NCBI RefSeq assembly: GCF_003945545.1
Contig: NZ_CP029617.1
Coordinates: 992,001 to 1,056,000, forward strand
Direction: 5' to 3'
Source of the DNA: Streptomyces sp. WAC 01529
Lineage (GTDB): Bacteria > Actinomycetota > Actinomycetes > Streptomycetales > Streptomycetaceae
Length of the DNA stretch: 64,000 bases
In this document: one piece after another, positions 16,052-24,111 of the stretch
Layout of the letters: each line of letters opens with the position of its first letter
Numbering within the stretch: the first letter of the stretch is position 1
The notes under the pieces: model-generated
Told to the model about the DNA's origin: nothing
Database searches by the model: none
Seen by the model: only the letters and a program-made list of their open reading frames with translations
Translations under genes and position numbers: made by a program

Positions 16052-16940
16052 AGTCCCGGTCGGCGAGGTATCCCGGGCGTGCTTCCGGAGCCGCGTACGG
16101 CGTGGTCAGTGGGTTGTCGACGCTGTTGTAGACGACGAAGAGGTTCGTCCTGGCGAACGGAGAAACGTTTCCTCCGGAGGCGTGCAGGCAGTTGCAGTCG
16201 AACATGACCGCGGAACCGGCCGCTCCGGTGAACTGGCGGATGCCGTGGCGTTCGGCCAGTGCCGTCACCGCGGCACGGTCGGCCGGGCCGGCCGGGAGGT
16301 TCTTTCCCAGCAGCGAAAGCTTGTGATAGCCCGGTGGCGTCTGGCCGACGGAGGGTACGAAGGTCCGCTGGGACCCGGGGATGATCATGAGCGGGCCGTT
16401 GAAGGGGAGGTTGTCCGTGAGGGCGACGGAGAAGCTCAGCGCGCGGGGCGCGGGCATGCCGTCCTCGGAGTGCCAGGTCTCGAAGTCCGAGTGCCAGCCG
16501 AACTTGGAGCCGTCGAAGGCCGCCTTGTAGTTGATCCTGCTCTGGTGGACGTAGACGTCCGAACCGAGGACCTGTCGAGCGCGGTCGGCGAGGCGGCCGG
16601 AGTGGACGAGGCGCCTGAAGACCTCGCTCAGCCGGTGCACCTCGAAGACGGAACGGATCTCGTCGGAGTCCGGTTCGGCCACCACCCGCTCAGAGGAACG
16701 CAGTGCGGGCTCGGCTGCCATGCGGCGCATCTCCGCACGGCACTCGCGGGCTTCGGCGGGGTCGAGGAGCGCGCCGAAGGCGAGGAATCCGTCACGGTCA
16801 TAGGCGGCCACCTCCTCGGCGGAGAGCGGGCCTTCTTTCCCGTCGCCCCACACCACCGGATGGTGACGCTGAAAGGGCGCCGACCTGGTGACGGAACGGG
16901 TGGGGTAGAGATCGTCCACGAATTCGACAGATTCGGTCAC
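16011..16940 (-). CDS. EctD-like Fe(II)/2-oxoglutarate dioxygenase
   Basis: A 309-residue phytanoyl-CoA-dioxygenase-fold enzyme starting at GTG 16940 behind GGAGGAATCACT. It closely follows ectoine hydroxylase: VHQSRINYK, the iron ligands His150 and Asp152 in FGWHSDFETWH, and the distal ligand His253 in CNCLHASGGN. NGPLMIIPGS and the VGQTPPGYH region are also family hallmarks. No ectA, ectB or ectC genes are nearby. It lies last on the strand of the amino-acid importer and faces the diaminopropionate operon, so it may hydroxylate an ectoine-like cyclic or diamino intermediate. A dispersed ectoine hydroxylase is the alternative. Confidence 0.8.
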   Translation of the reverse strand: MTESVEFVDDLYPTRSVTRSAPFQRHHPVVWGDGKEGPLSAEEVAAYDRDGFLAFGALLDPAEARECRAEMRRMAAEPALRSSERVVAEPDSDEIRSVFEVHRLSEVFRRLVHSGRLADRARQVLGSDVYVHQSRINYKAAFDGSKFGWHSDFETWHSEDGMPAPRALSFSVALTDNLPFNGPLMIIPGSQRTFVPSVGQTPPGYHKLSLLGKNLPAGPADRAAVTALAERHGIRQFTGAAGSAVMFDCNCLHASGGNVSPFARTNLFVVYNSVDNPLTTPYAAPEARPGYLADRDFTPVPRSADLPRR

Positions 16941-17042
16941 AGTGATTCCTCCGCAGCCGGGCAGTGGATACGTTTTCCCTGCCCGTGGCATCCCCGAAGA
17001 AACTCTCCTGAGACCGCGCCCGTCGAGTCCGCGCCATTCCTG

Positions 17043-17933
17043 TCACGAATTGCGTGCCGCGAGGTGCCGGGCCACACGGGAAAGAAGGAGACACATGATG
17101 ATGTACAGCGAACCGACCACGCAGAGAACGGGGAGGTAGGGGTAGCCGGAAGGAGTCGCCGTGTTCTGCGCCAGGAGTTTTCCCGCGTAGAGAAGCTCCT
17201 CGTACATGATGAAGAAGCCGAGCGAAGTGTCCTTGAGTGTCACCACCATTTGGCTGATTATGCTCGGCAACATGGTCCGCACCGCCTGCGGCATGACCAC
17301 CGCCGTCATCACCTGCGTCTTGCGCATTCCCAGCGCGTACCCCGCCTCGAACTGGCCTCTGGGAACGGCTCCGACTCCCGCCCGCAGGATCTCCGCCTGT
17401 GCCGCACCGTTATAGAGGGCGATACCGATCACCAGGGCCCACAGCGTGGGGCTCCCAAAATTGTCCGCCACCCATCCGCCCGGGCTCCCGAAGTCCCTTC
17501 GCAGGACGTCGGCGACAGTGGTGACGTACGTACGCAGAAGGTCGGTGGCGTACAGGGCGAAGACCGTGATGATCACCGGAACCGCGCGGAAGAACTCCAC
17601 CAGCGCCCCGGCCGGCCAGCGCAGGACGCGATGTGCGGAGAGTCGCCCGGCCGCGAACAGGAAACCCAGTGCCAAGGAGAGCACCACGGAGAGGACGAAC
17701 GCCTTGAAGGTGTCCACCACGCCGGCGAGGATGCGCAGCTGCACGCCGCGATATTGGAATGCCTCCCACATCCGCGCGTCGAACTGCCCGGCGTCCGAGA
17801 ACCGGAGGAAGGCCCAGCAGACAGCGCCCCCGGTCACCAACGCCACCAGCACCGCGTACCAGGTGTGGCGGCGGCGGGCGCGCGGGCCCGGGGCCTCGAA
17901 CAGGGCGGACGCCGTCCGGGGACCGGACTTCAT
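17043..17933 (-). CDS. Amino-acid ABC transporter permease (GluD-like)
   Basis: A 296-residue permease of the His/Glu/Gln/Arg/opine family. About five to six membrane helices follow a basic N-terminus. The EAA loop is present as EILRAGVGAVPRGQFEAGYALG, and KDTSLGFFIMYEELLYAG matches the family end region. Its ATG at 17933 overlaps the stop of the upstream permease (ATGA), so both are made together. The two permeases form the heterodimeric membrane channel. Confidence 0.88.
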   Translation of the reverse strand: MKSGPRTASALFEAPGPRARRRHTWYAVLVALVTGGAVCWAFLRFSDAGQFDARMWEAFQYRGVQLRILAGVVDTFKAFVLSVVLSLALGFLFAAGRLSAHRVLRWPAGALVEFFRAVPVIITVFALYATDLLRTYVTTVADVLRRDFGSPGGWVADNFGSPTLWALVIGIALYNGAAQAEILRAGVGAVPRGQFEAGYALGMRKTQVMTAVVMPQAVRTMLPSIISQMVVTLKDTSLGFFIMYEELLYAGKLLAQNTATPSGYPYLPVLCVVGSLYIIMCLLLSRVARHLAARNS

Positions 17934-18577
17934 CCCGGCACCGCCAGACGACGCTCCAGCAGATGGAAGCCGGTACTGATCACCGCGATCAGCACCAGGT
18001 AGGCGGCGGTCACCCACAGGAAGACGAGCGCGACCGCGTATCCGCGCTCCACCAGGGTCTTCTCGGTGCTGAACAGTTCATAGACGCTGAAGCCACCGGC
18101 GAGCGCGGAGTTCTTCACCAGAGTGATCACGACATTGCCCAGCGGGGGGACCGCCGCCCGCCCGGCCTGGGGAAAGACGATCAGTGCCGCCGTCTGCGCC
18201 GTGGACATGCCGAGGCTGCGGGCGGCTTCGGCCTGTCCCAGCTCCACGGCATTGACGCCCGAGCGCAGCGCCTCGCACACGAACGCGGACGCGTAACCGC
18301 CCATCACCAGTACGGCGAGCGTGAAGTATCCCGCTTCGGTGAGGCCCAGCATGGGCAGCCCGAGCGTCACACCGAAGAAGAGGACGGTGAGCGGGGTGTT
18401 GCAGAGCACCGTCACCACCGTCGCGCCGAGGCCGCGGCAGAGCGGCACCGGACTGACGCGGAAGGAGACGAGCACGATGCCCAGGGCGAAGGCGAGCAAC
18501 GTGCTCAGGCACATCAGTCGGACGGTGCCCACAAAGCCCTGCCAGAAGAGACCGGCGTTGTCGGTCAACACCTCCAT
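17930..18577 (-). CDS. Amino-acid ABC transporter permease (GluC-like)
   Basis: A 215-residue permease, second gene of the importer operon, 21 bases after the binding protein. The N-terminal helix pair, the EALRSGVNAVELGQAEAARSLG EAA loop and VKNSALAGGFSVYELF are typical of glutamate/glutamine importers. No ATP-binding subunit gene is present in the window, so the importer must borrow one from elsewhere. Confidence 0.88.
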   Translation of the reverse strand: MEVLTDNAGLFWQGFVGTVRLMCLSTLLAFALGIVLVSFRVSPVPLCRGLGATVVTVLCNTPLTVLFFGVTLGLPMLGLTEAGYFTLAVLVMGGYASAFVCEALRSGVNAVELGQAEAARSLGMSTAQTAALIVFPQAGRAAVPPLGNVVITLVKNSALAGGFSVYELFSTEKTLVERGYAVALVFLWVTAAYLVLIAVISTGFHLLERRLAVPG

Positions 18578-18598
18578 GGGCGCCTCCAGGCTGAGGGA

Positions 18599-19483
18599 TC
18601 AGTACCGCTGCACCGGTGGTGGAGTCGGCGCCGGGACACCGGAACGGCCGAGGGTGGCTTGGTACGCCCGGAGCCAGTTTCCGTTGCGGACGTGGTGTTC
18701 GAGAGCGTCGTTGACGGCGTCGCGAAGAGCCGCGTCCCGCCGTCCCAGTCCCACCCCGTAGGGCTCCTCCGAGAAGGGCCGGCCGAGGACGCGTAGACGT
18801 CCCTGGTTCTGCGCGGCGTAACCCTTCAGGATCGTGTCGTCGGCGGTGACCGCGTCGACCACGTTCATGATGAGATCCTGCACGCAGTGCGCATAGCTGT
18901 CGTGGGAGACGACGGTCGCCCCGAATTCCGGCTTGCGGATGCGCTGGAAAGGGGTCGATCCGGTCACCGTGCAGACTTTTTTGCCGCGCAGTTCCTTTGG
19001 GCCACCGATGGTTCGATTGCCTTTGTCGACCAGCAGGTCCTGCCCGCCCAGATAATAGGGCCCCGCGAAGGAGACGTGCTTTTTCCTTTCACTGTTGATC
19101 GTGTAGGCGCCCACGTACAGATCGACGTCCCCCTTCGCTATCGAGAGCTCCCGCACTTGCGGGGCGACCGTCTTCCACTCGATCTCGTTCGGCGCGAATC
19201 CCAGATATGCCGCGACCATTTTCGCGATCTCGACGTCGAATCCCGAGCGCTGTCCCGTCACCGGGTCCTCGAAGCCCATGAAGGGGTGGTCGGACTTGAC
19301 GCCAATGGTGAGGGTCTTCTTCGCGATGGCGCGGGAGTCTTCTCCGACGGGGTACTCAAGGCGGGGAGCGCTCGCCGTCAGCGCTCCGACGCTGCCCGGA
19401 ACACTGCCTTCTCTTCCGCACCCACCCAGAACAGGGAATAACAGCAGTATCAGGAGACTCAGGCGACGAACCCGTGCTCCCAC
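18599..19483 (-). CDS. Amino-acid-binding lipoprotein (GluB-like)
   Basis: A 294-residue extracellular solute-binding protein family 3 lipoprotein. GTG 19483 follows GGAGGGAAG. The signal peptide ends in the lipobox LGGC, so the mature protein is membrane-anchored. Binding-domain marks are LTIGVKSDHPFMGF, GFDVEIAKMVAAYLG and the two-lobe hinge YLGGQDLLVDKG. It probably delivers an acidic or polar amino acid to the two permeases. In this setting it may import precursor, product or a signal related to the diaminopropionate locus. Confidence 0.88.
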   Translation of the reverse strand: MGARVRRLSLLILLLFPVLGGCGREGSVPGSVGALTASAPRLEYPVGEDSRAIAKKTLTIGVKSDHPFMGFEDPVTGQRSGFDVEIAKMVAAYLGFAPNEIEWKTVAPQVRELSIAKGDVDLYVGAYTINSERKKHVSFAGPYYLGGQDLLVDKGNRTIGGPKELRGKKVCTVTGSTPFQRIRKPEFGATVVSHDSYAHCVQDLIMNVVDAVTADDTILKGYAAQNQGRLRVLGRPFSEEPYGVGLGRRDAALRDAVNDALEHHVRNGNWLRAYQATLGRSGVPAPTPPPVQRY

Positions 19484-19592
19484 CTTCCCTCCTCAGGACG
19501 ATGTGGGGCGTGCACCGGAATGAAAGCAGTGTCCCGCTCAGTTTAGCGACGCTGATGTGCCGCGCTACCCGGCGTCTTTCGGCTCCCCCGGG

Positions 19593-19706
19593 TCAGCCGG
19601 TCTTCCGCCAGCTGCCTCCCTTCTCTAGGCGGTAGGCCCCGGTGAGCCGGCGCTCGTCGGCGCCGGTCCGCGGCGTGACGCCTGAGGGGGCGGGGGTGGT
19701 CGGCAC
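19593..19706 (-). CDS. Short ORF, likely gene remnant
   Basis: A 37-codon frame from GTG 19706 with TGAGGACAC upstream. It encodes a peptide ending RLTGAYRLEKGGSWRKTG, with good third-position bias. Just before it on the same strand is the end of another open frame (VRTRTVPLTADKPPARD then stop, 19707-19760), itself cut by a TAG at its upstream side. The pair looks like the tail of a former operon interrupted at the same place where the RCC1 gene is broken. Whether the 37-residue product is made is unknown. Confidence 0.3.
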   Translation of the reverse strand: MPTTPAPSGVTPRTGADERRLTGAYRLEKGGSWRKTG

Positions 19707-19776
19707 GCGGTGTCCTCAGTCCCGGGCCGGGGGCTTGTCGGCGGTCAGCGGGACGGTGCGGGTCCTGACGCCCTAG

Positions 19777-20588
19777 CAGGCGGCGGCACTGGGCGACGGC
19801 TCCGCCGGCACGCTCGGCACGCAGTGCGGACCTGGGGCCTCAACCACAAGGGCCAACTCGGCACCGGCACGGGCAAGAGCGACGAGACGAACGAGAACCA
19901 CAACACCCCGGTCGAGGTCCCGGGCCTCACCGACGTGGTCAGGATCGCCGCCGGTTGCGACTACAGCCTCGCCGTGAAGTCCGACGGCACGGTATGGGCC
20001 TGGGGCGACAACTCCAAGGGCCAGATCGGCATCAACAAGGACGACTCCGACGTGGCGTTCAGCAACAAGCCGGTCCAGGTCCAGGGTTTGCCCACGAGCC
20101 AGAGCGGCTCGGCCGACCCGGCCGGGCCGGGCGGAACGGAGACCGGGACGGGCACGGGCACGGGGACGGGCACGGCCGAGGGAACGGGTCCTGGCGTGCA
20201 GGACATCGTCGCCGGTTACGACCACGCGTACGCCCTCTACTCCGACGACAAGGTCTACGGCTGGGGCAACAACGAGAACGGGCAGCTCGCCGACGGCACG
20301 ACGATCAACCGGACGAGCGCGCACGAGGCCATCGAACTGCCCTCGGTGAAGGCGATCTCGGCGGGACGCGGGTACGGCCTCGCCGTTCGCACCGCCGGGA
20401 GCGGCGCCAGCAACGACATCATCAGCTGGGGCCTGAACGACCACGGCCAGCTCGGCGGAGGCGACGACCACACCCATGACCTCACCGACAACGACGAGTT
20501 CGTCACGGTCTTCCCGCAGGAGGCGGAGACGGCCAACCCGTTCACCCGCGTCACCGCGGGCAACAGCCAGTCCGGCTACGCCTACTGA
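19777..20588 (+). pseudogene. Truncated, frameshifted RCC1-repeat gene
   Basis: From about 19824 the frame encodes RCC1-type repeats (VRTWGLNHKGQLGTG, KSDGTVWAWGDNSKGQIG, DKVYGWGNNENGQLADG, NDIISWGLNDHGQLGGG). Just upstream, in another frame, 19777-19821 reads QAAALGDGSAGTLGT. That looks like the end of a signal peptide and mature N-terminus, but it is preceded by an in-frame TAG and separated from the repeats by a two-base shift. The gene has lost its signal sequence and is frameshifted, so a functional secreted propeller is unlikely. Only about half of the usual seven blades remain. A run of ACGGGC units (about 20150-20172) encodes a Thr-Gly repeat. Confidence 0.65.
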
Positions 20589-20616
20589 GTAGGCCCGACC
20601 AGTCGCGCCCGGCGCG

Positions 20617-20651
20617 GGCCCGCCCCTCCACACCCAGTGGCGGGGCGGGCC
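20617..20651. terminator. Hairpin terminator after the RCC1 remnant
   Basis: GGCCCGCCCC (20617-20626) pairs perfectly with GGGGCGGGCC (20642-20651) over a 15-base loop. It lies 29 bases past the RCC1 stop and separates it from the MFS operon. Confidence 0.6.
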
Positions 20652-20744
20652 GCACGCCGGGCACGATGATCTGATTGACGCGGCGAACGGGCTGTGCGAG
20701 CCTCCCGGTGATCCATCTCCGGGAATGCCGCCAGGAGGGCGTCG

Positions 20745-22160
20745 ATGACCAGCACGGTGGCGCCGCCGGGGGTGCTCTCCCCTCCCTACCGTGCCTGCAC
20801 TCTCGCACTGAGCAGCACCTTCGTACTGGTCGCCTTCGCCGGCCTCGCGCTGAGCACGGTGATGCCGATCGCCGTCCAGGAACTCGACGGACTGGGCCTG
20901 TACGCCCTCGCGTTCGGCGGCTTCCTCACCACCGGCATCATCGGCACCGTACTGGCGGGCGGCTGGGCCGACCGGCGCGGACCGGCGCCCGCCCTCTGCG
21001 CGGGGCTGCTCTGCTTCGCGGGCGGCGCGCTGCTGTCCGGGCTCGCGGCCACCATGCCCGTCTTCCTGGTCGGCAGGTACCTCCAGGGGTTCGGCGGCGG
21101 CGCGGTGACCGTGGCGCTCTACGTGGTCGTCGGCCGCGCCTATCCGACCGAGCTGCGTCCCCGGATGTTCTCGCTGATCACCGCGTGCTGGATCGTCCCG
21201 TCCATGGTGGGGCCGCCGGTCGCGGGAGCCGTCGCCGAGAGCCTGTCGTGGCACTGGGTGTTCCACGGCATCGCCTTCCTCGCCGTGCTCGCCCTGGTGC
21301 TGCTCGCCCGGCCGCTGTCACGGCTGCGGACGGTCGGCTCCCCGGAAGAGGAGGGCGGTGACGCGGAAGACGGGCCGGTCAGCGGCCTTCGGGTGGTGCC
21401 CGCGCTCGCGGTGGCTCTCGGCGCGGGTCTGCTGCAGTACGCGGGCACCCCGTCGGCCCCCTACCGCCTGCCGGCGGCGGCCGTCGGCCTCGTACTCCTC
21501 GTCGTCCAGCTGCGGCCGCTGCTGCCCGCGGGCACCCTGCGGGCGCGGCGCGGCATCCCGTCCCTGGTGCTGCTGCGGGGCGTCGCGGCGGGCGCGTACT
21601 TCACCGTCGAGACCTACATCCCGCTGATGCTCGTGAACGAACGGCAGTGGTCGCCCGGGGCGGCGGGCATGTCGCTCACCGGAGCGGCGCTCACCTGGTT
21701 CGCCGCCTCTTGGCTACAGGGTCGCCCCCGGCTGCCCTGGCCGCGCGAGCGGGTCGTCCTCGTGGGTGCGCTGATCCATGGCGCGGGCGCGGCCCTGACG
21801 CTGAGCGGCACCCTGCGGGCGATGCCCGCGGTGACCGTCGCCGTCGGTCTGATGGTCGCGGGCTTCGGGATGGGGCTGCTGCTCCCCGGCGTCGGGGTCC
21901 TCACCCTCGAACGCTCGCCCACGGACCAACAGGGCCGGAACTCCGCCTCGTTGCAACTGTCCGACAGCCTGTCCAGCGTGCTGCTCGTCGTGCTGTGCGG
22001 GGCCCTGTTCAACATGGCCCATGTGCGCGCCGGACAGGACACCGCGGCCTTCGCCGCCGTGTTCGGCACCGCCCTCGCGGTGGCCGCCGCGGCCGGACCG
22101 GTCGCCCGCAGGATCACCCCGCCACCACACCCGGAGGAGAAGAACCTTGCGACGCTATGA
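20745..22160 (+). CDS. MFS transporter (first gene of the Zn-dehydrogenase operon)
   Basis: A 471-residue drug:H+ antiporter-type MFS protein, ATG 20745 with AGGAGGG upstream. It has about fourteen hydrophobic segments, the WADRRGPAPA loop after helix 2 and the RYLQGFGGGAVTVALYVVVG helix. The start of the next gene lies inside its 3' end (14-base overlap). It is one of two exporters in the toxoflavin-like locus and could export product or give self-resistance. Confidence 0.83.
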   Translation: MTSTVAPPGVLSPPYRACTLALSSTFVLVAFAGLALSTVMPIAVQELDGLGLYALAFGGFLTTGIIGTVLAGGWADRRGPAPALCAGLLCFAGGALLSGLAATMPVFLVGRYLQGFGGGAVTVALYVVVGRAYPTELRPRMFSLITACWIVPSMVGPPVAGAVAESLSWHWVFHGIAFLAVLALVLLARPLSRLRTVGSPEEEGGDAEDGPVSGLRVVPALAVALGAGLLQYAGTPSAPYRLPAAAVGLVLLVVQLRPLLPAGTLRARRGIPSLVLLRGVAAGAYFTVETYIPLMLVNERQWSPGAAGMSLTGAALTWFAASWLQGRPRLPWPRERVVLVGALIHGAGAALTLSGTLRAMPAVTVAVGLMVAGFGMGLLLPGVGVLTLERSPTDQQGRNSASLQLSDSLSSVLLVVLCGALFNMAHVRAGQDTAAFAAVFGTALAVAAAAGPVARRITPPPHPEEKNLATL

Positions 22161-23142
22161 GCTGGTGGGCAGGCGCGACATCCGTCTGGTCGCCGACGCG
22201 CCGGTACCGGTGCCCGGCCCCCTGGAAGTGCTGGTGCGGGTGCGGGCGTGCACCGTGTGCAACCGCAGCGACCTCGCCTATTACCACTACTACGGGCTGC
22301 GCGAGCACTGTGCCCAGGGCTGCTACGGCCACGAGGTCGCCGGAGTGGTCGAGGCGGTGGGCCCCGGCGTGACCCGGGTCGCGCCGGGGCAGCGCGTCTT
22401 CGTCCGTACGCCGCTCACCACCGGCTACGCCGAATTCGCGCTGGCCCGTGAGATCGCCGTGGGCGCGCTGCCGGACGCGGTGCCCTTCGAGCAGGGCGCG
22501 ATCCTGCAACTGCTCCCGCTCGCCGTGCACGCCACCCGCGGGGTGCGGCTCGGGGACCGGGTGGCCGTCGTCGGGCAGGGCCCGGTCGGCCTGATGGCGC
22601 TGCGGATGGCCGCGCTGCGCGGCGCCTCGCACCTCACGGCAGTCGACCTGGACGACTGGCGCCTGGAGCGCTCGGCTCTCCTCGGCGCCGACTCGACCCG
22701 GCGGGTCGACGGCAGCGCGGCCCAACTCGCTGACGTCGGCGGCGATTTCGATGTGGCGATCGATGCCGTGGGCACCCCGACCACGCTCAACGCCTGCGTG
22801 GGACTCGTACGGCAGAACGGGCTCGTCGTCATGCTCGGCACCCACCATGTGGACACCCACGTCACCGTCGACCTGGTGACCTGGGAGCGCAAGGGCCTGC
22901 GGGTGCACAGCTCGGCCGAGCCCGTCGACACCGCGCGCGCCGAGGCCCTGCGGACCGCCGAACGGCTCGCCGGTACCCGGGAGTTGTACCTGCCCGAGAT
23001 CCTGACGCACACCTACGCCCTGGAAGACCTGCCCAAGGCCATGGAGCAGCTGTCGGCGAGCCGCGCCCTGTACCCGGACGCCGGGGTGTCCCCGTACGAC
23101 GGCCCGCCGCGCGAGACGCTGAAGGTGGCGATCGTGCCGTGA
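22147..23142 (+). CDS. Zinc-binding alcohol dehydrogenase family protein
   Basis: A 331-residue medium-chain dehydrogenase from TTG 22147, chosen because GGAGGAGAAGAACC precedes it. The catalytic zinc site is suggested by CTVCNRSD and GCYGHEVAG. The structural-zinc cysteine cluster is missing. VAVVGQGPVGLMALRMAALRGA is the Rossmann loop and AVDLDDWRLERSALLGAD the NAD-binding strand, so NAD is the likely cofactor. Its stop overlaps the next start by GTGA. This family with an adjacent Gfo/Idh/MocA partner often oxidises or epimerises cyclitols and nucleotide sugars; glycosyltransferases follow on the other strand. Confidence 0.82.
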   Translation: MRRYELVGRRDIRLVADAPVPVPGPLEVLVRVRACTVCNRSDLAYYHYYGLREHCAQGCYGHEVAGVVEAVGPGVTRVAPGQRVFVRTPLTTGYAEFALAREIAVGALPDAVPFEQGAILQLLPLAVHATRGVRLGDRVAVVGQGPVGLMALRMAALRGASHLTAVDLDDWRLERSALLGADSTRRVDGSAAQLADVGGDFDVAIDAVGTPTTLNACVGLVRQNGLVVMLGTHHVDTHVTVDLVTWERKGLRVHSSAEPVDTARAEALRTAERLAGTRELYLPEILTHTYALEDLPKAMEQLSASRALYPDAGVSPYDGPPRETLKVAIVP

Positions 23143-24101
23143 GGTGGGGTGTCGCCGGGTACGGCGACCTCGTGACCCGCCGCGTGCTGCCCGCTCTGCG
23201 CGCGCTGGGCGAGGAGCCCGTGTTCCTGTGGGGGCGCGATCCGCTGCGCGCGGCGCGGATCGCCGCGCGGTGGGAGATCGCGGGGTCCGGCAGTGATCCG
23301 CGGGGTCTGTCGGCGGGGACGGACGCGGTGTACGTCGCGACGCCCGTCGTGCACCATGTGCCGCTGGCCGCGGCGGCGCTGGACGCCGGACGCGCCGTAC
23401 TGATCGAGAAGCCCCTGGCGGGCTGCCTGCGCCCAGGGGTCGACGGCCTCCCCACAGACATGGGGCGGCCGGGCGCGGGGGTCGCGTACTACCGCAGGCT
23501 CGCCCCCGTACTGCGGGAGGTGCGCCGGGAGTTGGCCGGGTGGGAGCCGGACCGGGTGGAGGTGCGCTTTCGGTGTGCGTTCGAGCCGGGGCCCGACCAC
23601 CCGATGCGCTGGCGGACCGACCCCGCGGTCTCCGGTGGCGGGGTGCTCGCCGACGCGGGCTGCCACCGCCTGGACCTGCTCCTGGCCGTGTTCGGGCGCC
23701 CGGCGGCGGTGGCCGCACGGCTGGCCGGGCACTTCGACGCCGGTGCCGAGCGCCGCGCCGAGGTGGAGCTGAGCTGGTCGGGACTGCGCGCGTGGTGCCT
23801 CTTCGAGTGGAGTGCCGAGCCGCCGGTGGACCGTATCGCGTTCCACGGCGGCGGCCGCTCCCTCGTACTGGACCCGCTGGACTCCGGCCAGTTGCTCGCC
23901 ACGGGCCCCGAGGGCGAGCGGCGGCTGCGGCGTGAACCGGACGCCAACCCGCATCTGCCGCTGGTCGCCGACTTCGTCGCGGCGGTCGCGGCCGGGCGGC
24001 CACCGGTGTGCCCGGTGGCCGAGGCCGCGCTCGTCGACGATGTCATCGTGGCGGCGTACCGTTCGCACGCACTGGGCGGCAGCCCGGTCGTCGCCTGGTA
24101 G
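23139..24101 (+). CDS. Gfo/Idh/MocA family oxidoreductase
   Basis: A 320-residue sugar/cyclitol oxidoreductase from GTG 23139, coupled to the Zn-dehydrogenase stop. N-terminal Rossmann loop WGVAGYGDLVTRRVLPAL, YVATPVVHH and the catalytic EKPLAG lysine are present. The C-terminal half has GGGVLADAGCHRLDLLL, matching the family DxGxHxxD substrate site. It is slightly shorter than usual (about 330-350). With the Zn-dehydrogenase it forms a likely redox pair acting on a sugar that the locus's glycosyltransferases may use. Confidence 0.83.
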   Translation: MRWGVAGYGDLVTRRVLPALRALGEEPVFLWGRDPLRAARIAARWEIAGSGSDPRGLSAGTDAVYVATPVVHHVPLAAAALDAGRAVLIEKPLAGCLRPGVDGLPTDMGRPGAGVAYYRRLAPVLREVRRELAGWEPDRVEVRFRCAFEPGPDHPMRWRTDPAVSGGGVLADAGCHRLDLLLAVFGRPAAVAARLAGHFDAGAERRAEVELSWSGLRAWCLFEWSAEPPVDRIAFHGGGRSLVLDPLDSGQLLATGPEGERRLRREPDANPHLPLVADFVAAVAAGRPPVCPVAEAALVDDVIVAAYRSHALGGSPVVAW

Positions 24102-24111
24102 GCACCGGCCC

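Noticed and set aside
16011..16940. Ectoine biosynthesis operon
   Set aside because: Only an EctD-like gene; ectA, ectB and ectC are absent.
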